Shown piece by piece: positions 24,904-33,854 of a stretch of DNA of 46,462 nucleotides. Made by a program: the position numbers and the translations under genes. Below the pieces are notes generated by a model. That model searched no databases and was not told the DNA's origin. It saw only the letters and a list, made by a program, of their open reading frames with translations. Each line of letters begins with the position of its first letter. Within the stretch, counting starts at the first letter, position 1. Source of the stretch: a virus. The stretch lies in the IMG/VR virus record IMGVR_UViG_3300044998_000299, positions 1-46,462 of that record; one strand, given 5' to 3'.

Positions 24904-25737
24904 TCAGCCGCGCCTGCGGCCAAGGCCTGGGAGAGCGGCAGGCGGGGGCGGATCGTCGCCCATCAGGTCATCGTTCCCGCTGACCATCTGCACGCCCTGG
25001 AAAAGGCCGGTATCCGGCGCCTCGACCACACCGTCATCGTTGTCGATCGCAACGGCGGTCTGGCCGATCGGCACGTTATGCGCCGCCATTCCGGTTGCGC
25101 CTTGGCGCATCAGAAGCTCCACCTGCGCAGTTAGGCGCGCGATGGTTTCGATGTGCTGCGCCTCGGCCTTGCGCATCCGCTCGATCTCGGCGTTTGCCGC
25201 CGCCTCCTTCTGGGCGTTGGCGATCAGGTCGGTATTGGACTTGCGGGCTTCGTCCCACTTCCGGGCCAGCGTGAACGCCTTGCGGGCATCCATGCCGATC
25301 TGCGCGATCCGATCCTCCTCCAAGTTCACCAGATCCTCGACCGAGCGGATGTTGTGAATCACGAGGATGGCGATCTGCGACTGCGTGATGCCCGGCAGTT
25401 CATGCAGCGGCGTGCCATCGGTGGGCACGTCGTGGTGCTGCTTGAAGTAGGCGAATTCCCGAGGATAGAGGGCCTGCGCCGTGCGCTCGGAAATCATCTT
25501 CACCTGTTCGGTGTGACGGTCGCCGTGGGGGCGCTTGCGGACGCACAGGACGGTCTTGTGCTCGCCGTGCACAGACGGGTTGGACGGGTCCGTCAAGCGG
25601 ATCATCCGGTAGAAGAATTCGATGGAAATCTGACCGTTCGAGGCGACAAGGCCGAGGTCGGCCGACAGGTCGGCATCGCTCATGTCGAAGGCCTGGCCGG
25701 CGCGCAATCTGGTCGGCATCTGGGCGAAGGGTTGCAT
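24904..25737 (-). CDS. Conserved capsid-module protein with HhH-like motif and coiled coil, 277 residues
   Basis: Lies between major capsid protein and adaptor. I start at ATG 25737 because GGAG sits 9 bases upstream; ATG 25746 is in frame but directly abuts that GGAG. The first 90 residues are beta-rich. Around residues 118-155 the sequence ELPGITQSQIAILVIHNI / RSVEDLVNLEED / RIAQIGMDARKAF resembles a helix-hairpin-helix fold. Residues 165-220 form a charged coiled coil, and the end is acidic and Pro-rich. A head-completion or DNA-contacting role is possible. No named family is recognised. Confidence 0.65.
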   Translation of the reverse strand: MQPFAQMPTRLRAGQAFDMSDADLSADLGLVASNGQISIEFFYRMIRLTDPSNPSVHGEHKTVLCVRKRPHGDRHTEQVKMISERTAQALYPREFAYFKQHHDVPTDGTPLHELPGITQSQIAILVIHNIRSVEDLVNLEEDRIAQIGMDARKAFTLARKWDEARKSNTDLIANAQKEAAANAEIERMRKAEAQHIETIARLTAQVELLMRQGATGMAAHNVPIGQTAVAIDNDDGVVEAPDTGLFQGVQMVSGNDDLMGDDPPPPAALPGLGRRRG

Positions 25738-25804
25738 CCCTGGCATCTCCTGCTGTGTGTGGGGAGGACGGGGGCACGAAGGCCCCCGCCTGTCTTGTCT
25801 GGCC

Positions 25805-26767
25805 TTACGGGATGTGCGTCAGCACGCCGTTCAGCGCCCGGTTGTCGATGGTCCAGTTGCCCATGCCGGCGATGATGACCGTATCGCTGTCCTCAGTCAG
25901 CGGGCGGCGAGGCCCGCCAAGAACGACGTTGTTCCGTTTCCGGTGCATAATCATCTCCAGCGTCTCCATGTTCAGGAAGAACATGCCGAGCGGCGCGAAC
26001 CCGCCTTGGCCGCCGTCGAACACAACGGGCGTGGTCTGGAACATGATGTTCTCGAACCCGGCGCTTGCCAAGCGTCGGTCCATGAAACGCTGCTGCGCCT
26101 GCAGGGACGACGAGTAGGTCGCGTAGTAGGTGTTGTCGGCGATGATCAGGTTCGGCTTGTCACCGTCGCGGCACAGCGCCAACTGCATGTTGAGCATGGC
26201 CGCGTAGATCGTGTTGGCGTTGGGCGCCGAAGGCAGAACGCTGCGCTTGTTGTCCCACCAGCCGTAGGTGGCCGAGTTGATGCCGCCCACTGTGGCCCCG
26301 GCAACATCGTTGACGAGAAGCTGCAGGCCGCCGAACACCTTGCCGCCCGCCGCAGTGCCGTCGCCGTAGGATGCGGCGTGCATCTGGTTGGCGATGGTCT
26401 TTTCGGCGTGCATGATGCGAGTGCGCATCATGTTGATGACCTGTTCGGGGCCATCGTTCTGCAGCATTTCCAGCCCCGACATCGAGACCCCGCAGGCGTA
26501 TTGCTTCCACGGGAATTCGGCCGAGGTCAGCACCTCCATGCCAGAGACGTTGAGGGCTTCGCGGCCCACATACCACTGGAAGTTTACGTTTTCCTCGCCG
26601 ATCATGATCGGCTGGGTGATCGTGCGGCCGCCGCCAATGGTCTTGGCACGGCCGCGCCGTTTGGTTTCGGAAAGCAGAGCGTTGTTCTTGGACAGGGCGT
26701 CGGCGATTTTCTTCCGGCGATGCTCAAGGGTCGCCGTCACCATTTCGCCCCAATTCGGGTTTCCCAT
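25805..26767 (-). CDS. Major capsid protein, 320 residues
   Basis: Follows the scaffold gene and has a strong ribosome site (GAGG, 8 bases before ATG 26767). Sequence features of an HK97-fold shell protein are present: an N-terminal helical arm (EMVTATLEHRRKKIADALSK), an E-loop-like segment (GGGRTITQPIMIG, NVNFQWYVG), a spine helix (GPEQVINMMRTRIMHAEKTIANQ), and a P-domain/A-domain part with LIIADNTYYATYSSSLQAQQ and MHRKRNNVVLGGPRR. Gene order portal, scaffold, capsid, adaptor supports it. No N-terminal protease-cleaved delta domain is obvious. Confidence 0.87.
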   Translation of the reverse strand: MGNPNWGEMVTATLEHRRKKIADALSKNNALLSETKRRGRAKTIGGGRTITQPIMIGEENVNFQWYVGREALNVSGMEVLTSAEFPWKQYACGVSMSGLEMLQNDGPEQVINMMRTRIMHAEKTIANQMHAASYGDGTAAGGKVFGGLQLLVNDVAGATVGGINSATYGWWDNKRSVLPSAPNANTIYAAMLNMQLALCRDGDKPNLIIADNTYYATYSSSLQAQQRFMDRRLASAGFENIMFQTTPVVFDGGQGGFAPLGMFFLNMETLEMIMHRKRNNVVLGGPRRPLTEDSDTVIIAGMGNWTIDNRALNGVLTHIP

Positions 26768-26813
26768 GGGTTTGCCTCATCTGGCAGGCCCGCACCGACT
26801 TCCGATCAGCCCC

Positions 26814-27920
26814 CTACTGCTTGGAGAGGAAGTACCTGAGCACGTCCTCAAGGGGCGTTTCATCCGTCAGTTCGGGGCGACGACCGGCGCCTTGGCCTGA
26901 ACCGTCAAGTGATTTGCTGGCCGCCTTGGCGCGCTGCACGCTGTCCGAGGGTTTGGCCGCTGTCTTGTTCTGCGCCTGTTGTGACACAGGCTGTGGCACC
27001 TGTGCGGCGGATGTGCTTTCCGGCCGGCCGGTCTGTTCCAGGCCGTTCGCCATGACCGCAGCGGAATAGAAGCGCCGGATGTCGTCCATCGTCGCGGGCT
27101 TACCGGTGATCTGGACATGCGTGCTGGCCAGCGCCGCGATCTGCGGGCTCACGGCCTGCCAGTGCGGGCTGGTGGCGGCGAATTGTTCGAGCTCCTTCTG
27201 CGCCTTGAATTGCGGCGAATCCGGCCCCAACTGCGGCCCTCTTTCCTGCTCCTCGTAACGCGCCAGTTTAGCCTTGAGGTTCTTGACTTCGGGGTCCTCG
27301 AACGGATCGTCGTCCTGCGAGGCGCTAGCCACCATTTTCAGGCCCAGCTTCTCGGCGGCGCTGGTCAGGATTTCCTTCGGATCGCCCAATTGCAATGCGG
27401 CCCAGGCCAGATAGGCATCGGGTTCACGGCTGGCGTAGGCGTTGATGTCGATCAGCCTCTTCATGGCATCGGCCGGCTTGACGCCGTGCCGCTGCAACTC
27501 GGCCTCGTGCTCCTTGAACACCTCAAGCACCTCGTCGGCGGCCATCAGGCGCTCACGCAGCGCAGCCTTGCGCGCATCAGGGACGCCATCGAGCAGCGCG
27601 TCAACGCTGTCGGGCGACAGTGCCGTCTCGGGCGCAGCATCCTTTTCGGCATCCTCGGCAGGCGCTTCATCCGGCTCCACCTTCACTTCGACCGCCGCCC
27701 GCTTGCCGGCGTGCGCCTTGTCGATCAGGTCAATCCCGTCATCGACCGACACCACGTCGATTGCGGAAGCGTCGGGCTTGTCCGAGCCAACGCCGAAGGC
27801 CACGTCTTCGCCCGCATCGTCGTCGCGCTTGAGCATCTGCATCAAGAGCTCCACGGGCATTTCATCGTCGGCTGCGGCGCTGTCGTCGCGCTCGATCTGA
27901 TCGTTGTCCTTGTCGGTCAT
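26814..27920 (-). CDS. Scaffolding protein, 368 residues
   Basis: Highly charged and helical, with an acidic first half (DDSAAADDEMPVE, PDEAPAEDAEKDAAPE) and a long Gln-rich C-terminal part. It sits immediately upstream of the capsid gene, the standard place for the scaffold that shapes the procapsid and then leaves. The C-terminal segment (LTDETPLEDVLRYFLSKQ) is an amphipathic helix that would suit capsid binding, as in the P22 scaffold. ATG 27920 overlaps the previous stop (ATGA) and has GAGGAG 7 bases upstream. Confidence 0.78.
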   Translation of the reverse strand: MTDKDNDQIERDDSAAADDEMPVELLMQMLKRDDDAGEDVAFGVGSDKPDASAIDVVSVDDGIDLIDKAHAGKRAAVEVKVEPDEAPAEDAEKDAAPETALSPDSVDALLDGVPDARKAALRERLMAADEVLEVFKEHEAELQRHGVKPADAMKRLIDINAYASREPDAYLAWAALQLGDPKEILTSAAEKLGLKMVASASQDDDPFEDPEVKNLKAKLARYEEQERGPQLGPDSPQFKAQKELEQFAATSPHWQAVSPQIAALASTHVQITGKPATMDDIRRFYSAAVMANGLEQTGRPESTSAAQVPQPVSQQAQNKTAAKPSDSVQRAKAASKSLDGSGQGAGRRPELTDETPLEDVLRYFLSKQ

Positions 27921-28192
27921 CGACTTGCTCCTCGGCTTGTCTTGTGTTCAGCCGGGCCCTGCGCCCGGTGCATCCAGTAGGTATTGAGCATGCGCAGCAT
28001 GGCGTCCTGCAAGGCGCTGCGTGAAAGGTGCCGCGCGCGCTGGGTCGCTGGATGCGCCTGACGAAGGGCTACGGCCGCGTCAAGGGTCTGCATCATACTG
28101 TCCCCGTGGCGTTCGAGCGCCTCCCGAAACCTGCGCTCTCCGTCATCCTCGTTTGATCGCGGCGCGATCAGGGGCGTGGGCTTCTCGGTCAT
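27917..28192 (-). CDS. Hypothetical protein, 91 residues
   Basis: Small helical, charged protein linked by ATGA overlaps to the genes on both sides (stops at 27917, starts at 28192). It contains a central amphipathic helix (FREALERHGDSMMQTLDAAVALRQ) and a basic second half (RARHLSRSALQDAMLRML). Location between portal and scaffold suggests a minor capsid-assembly factor. No recognised family. Confidence 0.6.
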   Translation of the reverse strand: MTEKPTPLIAPRSNEDDGERRFREALERHGDSMMQTLDAAVALRQAHPATQRARHLSRSALQDAMLRMLNTYWMHRAQGPAEHKTSRGASR

Positions 28193-28668
28193 TTCGCAAT
28201 CTCAATGCTCGTCACGTCGATTTCCGGCGCGCCATCAAGATCGGCACGGCCGATCACCTCCGTTGGCGGCCGGTTGAGCGGGTCGGTTTCCATGACACGC
28301 TTGAAGTCCGCGACAAATTCCTCGGTCCATGACCGTTCAGACGGCTCCGGCTCCCGCCTGACCCCAGAGTCGTATTCGACCAGATCGTACGCATCCATAT
28401 AAGCGCGCTTGTCACGGCGATCGTTGATCACCACAGGGTTATCGTGATCCCCGGCCACAAACGGCTCGAATTTCGGCGCCAGCATCGGGGCGGCAAGAGG
28501 GGCACGGGGAGGACGTTCGGGGAGGCAGTTGTGGGGCCATGCGCTCGGGTCGTGCCAGCCGCCGCAAACCTTGCACAGCCGCAACCGTGAGCTCCGAGCG
28601 GCCTCGGGGTCGCCTCCGAAGATACGGGCATATTCGCCCCCAAGTTCCGACATGGCAAAGTGGGTCAT
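28189..28668 (-). CDS. Hypothetical protein with zinc-ribbon-like Cys/His motif, 159 residues
   Basis: Start chosen at ATG 28668, which overlaps the stop of a 15-codon leader ORF (ATG 28712, behind AAGGAGG). Near residue 32 the motif C-K-V-C-G-G-W-H followed by W-P-H-N-C could bind one zinc. The middle is Pro-rich, and the C-terminus is acidic with WTEEFVADFKRVMETD. It lies between portal and scaffold genes. Proteins of similar design occur beside podovirus portals, but I cannot assign a function. Confidence 0.6.
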   Translation of the reverse strand: MTHFAMSELGGEYARIFGGDPEAARSSRLRLCKVCGGWHDPSAWPHNCLPERPPRAPLAAPMLAPKFEPFVAGDHDNPVVINDRRDKRAYMDAYDLVEYDSGVRREPEPSERSWTEEFVADFKRVMETDPLNRPPTEVIGRADLDGAPEIDVTSIEIAK

Positions 28669-28740
28669 GGCACCATTCCCGCGCTGTTGCCGAAGTCTCC
28701 GATCTGTACCATCCAAAGTCCTCCTTGGGCTTGGCTCGCA

Positions 28741-30978
28741 TCACGCTACAGGCGGCGCGGGCAGCGGGTCTGCTGGTTGACCGGCGGTGCGCGCCGCATC
28801 CGCAATCATGTCCACACCCTTCATGCGCATGTCGTGCGCACGGGCAGCTTCCTCTTGCGCGTTTTTCATCCGCTGAATTTCCAGGTCCACCTCGGCCCTG
28901 ATCTGGGCCACCTGAACGGCCACATCGGGCTTGTCCTGGCCCTGCGGCATCTCGTCGGGCAGGTCGCTGATCATGCTTTCCAGCGTTCGCGACTTCGGGA
29001 ACGCGCGAACCCCGAACAGCAACAGTTCCTTGGCGGTCTTCATGTCGAATTGACCTGACCCGACCAGCGGCATGATCTGCTGGACGAAGGTGCTGAACGC
29101 AGCCAAGAATTCGATGCGCGCCTGCTTGTCGTCGGCCTCGTCGGCGAGGATGGTCGATTGCGTTTCGATCGTGATGGTAATCTTGCGGGACAAGTCATCG
29201 CGCAGACGAGCGTGCACAAGCTCCCATGAAGTCTGCGGAATCCGGTCGGCAGGCACGGGCGGCGGCGGTGGCGGCGGGGGCGGAAGCGTGACGCTGCCGC
29301 CCTGCGACTGCGCGGCCTGTTCCAGCATCTGCCGCTCTTGCATCATTCGGCCATAGGCGGCATGCGCCTGTTCAAGCATCTGCCGCTCTTGGATCATTTG
29401 CGCGCGCTCGGCTTCGGTGAGCGGAATGTCGATTCCGCAGATGTCGGCCAATCGCTTGGTGTCGAACATCTCGACCGCGATTTCGACCAGGATGCGCAGC
29501 ATGTCGCGGGCATAGATTGCCATGCGCCGCTGTCGGCTCGCCAAGCGCATGCCGGCATACTTGCCCTTGATCTGCTGGGCGGTCGCGGTCTCCCTGGGGT
29601 CGCCCTGCGCCCGCATGATGTCCGACACCCCGGACGCCTCGAACATGCGCTGCTTGGCTTGCTCACGCATCATGTTCAGCGCACTCAAAGCGGCGACCAT
29701 GGCGTCCAGCGGCAACCACTGGATCAACTCGCGTGTGCCGCCCTTGTCCATCAGTGCAGCCCAAGCCTGAGCCGGGTAGACCGCGTTGCGGCCAGACAGA
29801 AGTTTCGTCACCTCCTGCTCGGCATTGCCTGGATAGACCCCGGCCACGGCCAATATCCTGAGTATCTCGCGCATCTTTCGGGTTGCGGACTCAATCTCGT
29901 CGGCGGCGGCCTCGTAATAGCGGATGTCGGGCCTGGGGTTCATGGACTGGCCCTTGGTGGTGGCCAGCAAAGGCTTGGGCATCGGCCAGAAACCCTCAAG
30001 GTTGAGGGCGTCGGGTTGCTCGTCCAGAATGTGCTGGCGGCAATCGGGGCTCCACCAGATCACGCGGCGACCGTCCTTGACCCAGATTTCCCAGACCGTT
30101 GCGGTGTCGAACGGGCTGGACGGCGCGTCGCCCGAGGATGTCAGGTCAGAGGTGTTGATGCCTTGGTGCCGGTCGCTGTCGCTGAAAGCGCGGCTGCGGT
30201 CGATCAGCCCCTTCTGGTTGTAGCTGACCATGTGGGCGTAATCAGGAAACGCCGCCTCGATCTGGCTGCGCGTCATCGGCACCTCGAACGCGATCCACGG
30301 CATGCGCTCCCAGGAATGCCCGGGCGCCATGACGAGGCGGCGCCACTCCCAATGACTACAGTATACCACCTCATCGACCTTGGCCTCGCCCGCCGCGCCG
30401 GTCGCGGGGTCAATCGCGGGCTCAAAGCGCGCCTTGTAGAAGGCGCGTGCCGCACCACGGCCTGCAATCAGCCAGTCGTCACGGACGGCCTCGATCGCTT
30501 CATTGAACGCGGTGGTGGACAGCACCCATTGCGCGATCCTCTGGCCCGCTTCTGTCGCCATCAGGTCGGTTTCGTCGGTTCGCTTGCCGTCGCCGCGGAA
30601 TCGCCGCTGAACGACGGGCACGGGCGTCTCCGAGAACAGGAGCGGCTTCAAAACGTCGATGTTCGCGTGGATGGTCGAGGTCATCTCGCTGATGCGGTTG
30701 GCGTCCTTTGCGGCGTCACCATCGCGGACCATCGGATCTTCATCCGGCCCGAAATAGGCGGATTCCGCGCTTTCTGCCTCGCTGCGCCACCTGCGTTCCG
30801 CCAGCAGCGCGGCGGTGATCTGCTTTTCCCAGAAGATCGCCACCTCGGACGGCCCGCCCTGTGCGGCCTCGTCGGTGGTTTCGGGCACGTCAGGCCCACC
30901 CGTCTGCGGGGCGTATTCTACCGCGTCGATGCCATCTGCGCCCATTGCGCCAACAGGAACGATTCCAAGTCGTGACAT
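28741..30978 (-). CDS. Portal protein (P22-like), 745 residues
   Basis: Dodecameric head gate through which DNA is packaged and ejected. Size and motifs match long podovirus portals: an N-terminal helix-rich region with AALLAERRWRSEAESAESAYFG, wing and stem parts with DWLIAGRGAARAFYKARF, SHWEWRRLVMAPG, and a crown-proximal coiled-coil half (ERQMLEQAHAAYGRMMQ, repeated once about 20 residues later). A run of about ten prolines lies near residue 570. The large terminase gene is directly upstream, as usual. A long helical tail after residue 600 could form a barrel as in P22 gp1. Confidence 0.88.
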   Translation of the reverse strand: MSRLGIVPVGAMGADGIDAVEYAPQTGGPDVPETTDEAAQGGPSEVAIFWEKQITAALLAERRWRSEAESAESAYFGPDEDPMVRDGDAAKDANRISEMTSTIHANIDVLKPLLFSETPVPVVQRRFRGDGKRTDETDLMATEAGQRIAQWVLSTTAFNEAIEAVRDDWLIAGRGAARAFYKARFEPAIDPATGAAGEAKVDEVVYCSHWEWRRLVMAPGHSWERMPWIAFEVPMTRSQIEAAFPDYAHMVSYNQKGLIDRSRAFSDSDRHQGINTSDLTSSGDAPSSPFDTATVWEIWVKDGRRVIWWSPDCRQHILDEQPDALNLEGFWPMPKPLLATTKGQSMNPRPDIRYYEAAADEIESATRKMREILRILAVAGVYPGNAEQEVTKLLSGRNAVYPAQAWAALMDKGGTRELIQWLPLDAMVAALSALNMMREQAKQRMFEASGVSDIMRAQGDPRETATAQQIKGKYAGMRLASRQRRMAIYARDMLRILVEIAVEMFDTKRLADICGIDIPLTEAERAQMIQERQMLEQAHAAYGRMMQERQMLEQAAQSQGGSVTLPPPPPPPPPVPADRIPQTSWELVHARLRDDLSRKITITIETQSTILADEADDKQARIEFLAAFSTFVQQIMPLVGSGQFDMKTAKELLLFGVRAFPKSRTLESMISDLPDEMPQGQDKPDVAVQVAQIRAEVDLEIQRMKNAQEEAARAHDMRMKGVDMIADAARTAGQPADPLPAPPVA

Positions 30979-30996
30979 GCCCGATCCCAGCGGTCC

Positions 30997-32544
30997 CTAT
31001 CGCCCCGCCTTTTCCCATAGGTCATCGAGGGTATCCCCGTGCGGCGAACGTGCCTTTTGGGGCTTCTGGCCCAGCAACACCTTGTCGATGCCGCGGGCAA
31101 AGAGGGTGGCGGCGTCTACGGTGTCGTCCTTGGTCCCGCGCGGGAATGTCAACAGTTCCTTCTCGAATGCATCCAGATGCACAAGCTGCGCCTTGCTGAC
31201 TTGGTGGCGGTGCGGCAGATACATCTTCCCCATGGATGCGAGCCCCAGCAGGGCTTGGGCGCGCGACGGCTTGTCGGTGATGCTGGCGATTTGCATGCGC
31301 GACACGAACACCCGGTTGTCTTGCATCATGGCGCTGATGATCGGCCCCACGGCGCGCAGGATCACGCCGCCTTCCTCAAACGCGCGCAGGGGCTTCCACT
31401 TCTGGACCAGACGTATCCACTCGCGGACCCAGGTGTCGGATTGGGTGCGGCCGCGCCACATATCCAGCAGGTAGATGTTGCGTTCGTCATCCACCGCCCA
31501 GACCTGGTGCACCGTCCAGTCGGGGTTGTCTCCTTGGCCGTCCTCGGTGACGGCATAGTCGGACGCGATGTAGACCTGCATGCGCGTCAGGTCGATCGCG
31601 GCCCGGTCATATCTCCGAATATGCTCTGCCGTGAACATGACGCCCTCTGCGGGGCTGGGGCGTTGCTGATAAAGGGCCGACCAGACCCAGCCACCCCGCT
31701 TGCGCACCCCGCCCAGCGCCGCATCGCCAAATTGCTCCGGCCATAGCCATTCGCCCGGCTTGCGACCAAGCGGGTCATCCTCGTGCTCGGCCACGGCCTG
31801 CAGGCTCAGAACATACCAGTCCTCGCCGGTTTCACGGTCCTGAAACCACCCGCTGCGCCCGTCATAATCCTCGGGCAGAATGCGGCCTGGAGGATCATCC
31901 TGGTGCCAGCGCGTGATGGCAATCACCTGTTTGCGGCGCCCTTGCAGACGCGACAGGAGGTCGGTCTTGTATGTCTCCCATGCCTCGTCCCGCATGTGCG
32001 CCGACATCGCCACCTTGCGCCCCTTGATCACGTCATCCATGAACAGCCATTCGGCGGGGTTGCCATGCTGATTGCCACCGAACATCCCAAATCCGTTGTA
32101 TTCCCCGCCCTGCGGTGTGGCCCACTGTTCCTTGGCCTGGCTGTCGTCGGCCAGATCAACATCCTCGAAAGGCGCCTGGCATTCATCGAAAGGCCAGAGC
32201 GGGCTGCGCAACAGGTTGCGGACGTTCTTGCCCACCTTCTTTGCGTATCGGTCTGTGTGAACCACCGACATGATCTTGCTCGTCGGGTGGCGGCCCATGA
32301 TCCACGCGGGCAGAAGGATGGAGATCCCCAAGGTCTTGATGTGCCGCGGAGGCGCGAACAGCATGGCCCTGTCGATCTGGTCGTGCTCTAGCGCCTCGGC
32401 TAGCGCAGCGATCAACCTGAAATGCCGCGGCGGGAACATGCCGGTCATACGCATGTAGAAGGCCAGGAATGACTTCCGTGCGGCGCGCTTGTCCAGCGCC
32501 TCCTGTATCCTGAATTCCTCCATTTCATCGGGGGTCAGACGCAT
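30997..32544 (-). CDS. terL: Terminase large subunit, 515 residues
   Basis: ATP-driven DNA-packaging motor with a headful or site-specific nuclease. The ATPase domain shows a terminase-type Walker A, APPRHIKT (64-71), and Walker B, LFMDD (167-171). The coupling motif region is IAITRWHQDDPPG. The RNase H-like nuclease domain begins with YIASDYAV near 325 and ends with the conserved acidic stretch DDTVDAATLFARG near 484. ATG 32544 has GAGG 5 bases upstream. The length is usual for the family. In the 85 bases between this gene and the small subunit, a 21-codon ORF overlaps the small-subunit stop but is probably not a gene. Confidence 0.93.
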   Translation of the reverse strand: MRLTPDEMEEFRIQEALDKRAARKSFLAFYMRMTGMFPPRHFRLIAALAEALEHDQIDRAMLFAPPRHIKTLGISILLPAWIMGRHPTSKIMSVVHTDRYAKKVGKNVRNLLRSPLWPFDECQAPFEDVDLADDSQAKEQWATPQGGEYNGFGMFGGNQHGNPAEWLFMDDVIKGRKVAMSAHMRDEAWETYKTDLLSRLQGRRKQVIAITRWHQDDPPGRILPEDYDGRSGWFQDRETGEDWYVLSLQAVAEHEDDPLGRKPGEWLWPEQFGDAALGGVRKRGGWVWSALYQQRPSPAEGVMFTAEHIRRYDRAAIDLTRMQVYIASDYAVTEDGQGDNPDWTVHQVWAVDDERNIYLLDMWRGRTQSDTWVREWIRLVQKWKPLRAFEEGGVILRAVGPIISAMMQDNRVFVSRMQIASITDKPSRAQALLGLASMGKMYLPHRHQVSKAQLVHLDAFEKELLTFPRGTKDDTVDAATLFARGIDKVLLGQKPQKARSPHGDTLDDLWEKAGR

Positions 32545-32629
32545 GCAGCCTCAATCCGGCGCCATGATCAGGAACGCCTGAAAGCGGATCGCCCCACCTT
32601 GCGCGAGGCGTCACCCTCACGCTGGCACA

Positions 32630-33142
32630 TCATCCGCGCTCCTCCTGCCTGCGCCGACGCAGCACTTCAAGCCGGGCGCGCAGATCCTCATCCGTGGCTT
32701 TGCTGATCGCCTCTGCAGACATCCCATGACCGCCCACCTCGTCGCCCGGATCGTCAGGGCGCAGGACGTAATCCGTCAGGTCCACGGGCTCGCGGCCGAA
32801 GAGCGCAGGGAGGCGGCGCAGTATCAGCGCATACATGGCGCTGTTGGCTCTCGGATCCTTGATGCCGCTGGCGACTTGCTCGGTCCAGTAATGCCCCAGC
32901 AGATGCTTTGCGATGATCAGCGCATCTTTGAATTCCGGGTACGTGTGCCCCCATCGCCGCAGGGTTTCGACCGACACGCCGATCTTGCAGGCCCAAGTCT
33001 CTGGAAACTTGCCGGCCTGGGCGAGCAGCTTGATCGTGTGACAATGAGCCGGGTCATACTTGTTGTTGCGGCTCCGCTCCCCCGCAGGCTGTCCAATCAT
33101 CGCCATGAAGGCCGATTTCGGTTCTGGCATCTGGCTCCCCAT
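32630..33142 (-). CDS. terS: Terminase small subunit, 170 residues
   Basis: DNA-recognition subunit of the packaging enzyme. It lies just upstream of the large subunit. An N-terminal HTH is visible: NNKYDPAHCHTIKLLAQAGKFPETWACKIGV then SVETLRRWGHTYPEF, followed by a helical oligomerisation region (LGHYWTEQVASGI) and a charged C-terminus (RARLEVLRRRRQEE) that would contact the large subunit. I use ATG 33142, 2 bases after the previous stop; GTG 33184 is in frame but would overlap the upstream gene. Confidence 0.78.
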   Translation of the reverse strand: MGSQMPEPKSAFMAMIGQPAGERSRNNKYDPAHCHTIKLLAQAGKFPETWACKIGVSVETLRRWGHTYPEFKDALIIAKHLLGHYWTEQVASGIKDPRANSAMYALILRRLPALFGREPVDLTDYVLRPDDPGDEVGGHGMSAEAISKATDEDLRARLEVLRRRRQEERG

Positions 33143-33144
33143 AG

Positions 33145-33639
33145 TCACGCGAGCACTTGTTGCCCGCTGGGGGTCATTCGCCACCCGCGGGGCTTGGCGG
33201 GCTCAACCCACCCCCTCGCGCAAAGTCGGGACAAAAGATCGATGGCGAGGCTTTCGGGGCATCCAAGGTGGTCGCGGATCGCTCGACTTGCGGATTGCGC
33301 GGGGTCACGGCGGTGTATTGCCTCCAAAGCGCGGAATTCGTGAGGGTCGCACTGATCGAGCAACAGCGCTCTTGGCGCGCGACCGTGGCCTGATCGGGTG
33401 GCGACGTACCAGGTTGAGGTGCCCAAGGGCAGGTGCATGATTTGCCGACTGGTGACGATGACTTTGCGCTCGCGGAAGATCATCACGGCCTCTGCGAGGG
33501 CGTGGAGCACAGGCGACTCCGCGCGATCCCGGGCGAGGTTCCCGATGTGATAGGTGACAGACTGCCCAAACTCGGCGCGCCCTGCCCAACGCACGAATTC
33601 CTGTGTGTTTCTGGCGGTTGCGCGCATGGCGACGTTCAT
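33145..33639 (-). CDS. Hypothetical protein with winged-helix-like C-terminus, 164 residues
   Basis: Starts at ATG 33639 with an ATGA overlap to the upstream gene. The C-terminal 60 residues (RDPAQSASRAIRDHLGCPESLAIDLLSRLCARGWVEPAKPRGWRMTPSG, read here in parts) follow a helix-turn-helix-wing pattern typical of small DNA-binding proteins. The N-terminal part, with YHIGNLARDR and a hydrophobic core, resembles phage proteins that start by modulating gene or packaging functions. It could be a regulator or a packaging helper, placed between SSB and terminase. No firm family. Confidence 0.6.
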   Translation of the reverse strand: MNVAMRATARNTQEFVRWAGRAEFGQSVTYHIGNLARDRAESPVLHALAEAVMIFRERKVIVTSRQIMHLPLGTSTWYVATRSGHGRAPRALLLDQCDPHEFRALEAIHRRDPAQSASRAIRDHLGCPESLAIDLLSRLCARGWVEPAKPRGWRMTPSGQQVLA

Positions 33640-33845
33640 GTCCCTTCCTCCGGCTGAAACGGGGCGGAACCGGGATGATCGCCCAAGCTCTGCCCCTCGC
33701 GCTCGCGCAGACGCCGCATCCGCATCCGCTTGGCGTTTCGCGCGCCAGACACGTCGGGCTTGATCACGCGGGGCAGAGGCACGTCTTCGATCTTGATGCC
33801 GTAGTCGCGGGCGATGCGGATGCGGGTTTCCACGGGGGTTTCCAT
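33636..33845 (-). CDS. Small basic protein, 69 residues
   Basis: ATG 33845 has GAGGTG 7 bases upstream, a good site. The product is short with a helical N-terminus (ETPVETRIRIARDYGIKI) and a basic cluster (NAKRMRMRRLRERE). It ends by overlapping the next gene at ATGA. The layout suggests real translation. A nucleic-acid-binding role is possible but not shown. Confidence 0.6.
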   Translation of the reverse strand: METPVETRIRIARDYGIKIEDVPLPRVIKPDVSGARNAKRMRMRRLREREGQSLGDHPGSAPFQPEEGT

Positions 33846-33854
33846 GGCAGCACC

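Noticed and set aside
32545-32629. 21-codon ORF between the terminase genes
   Set aside because: Overlaps the small-subunit stop but has no ribosome site or sequence character of its own.
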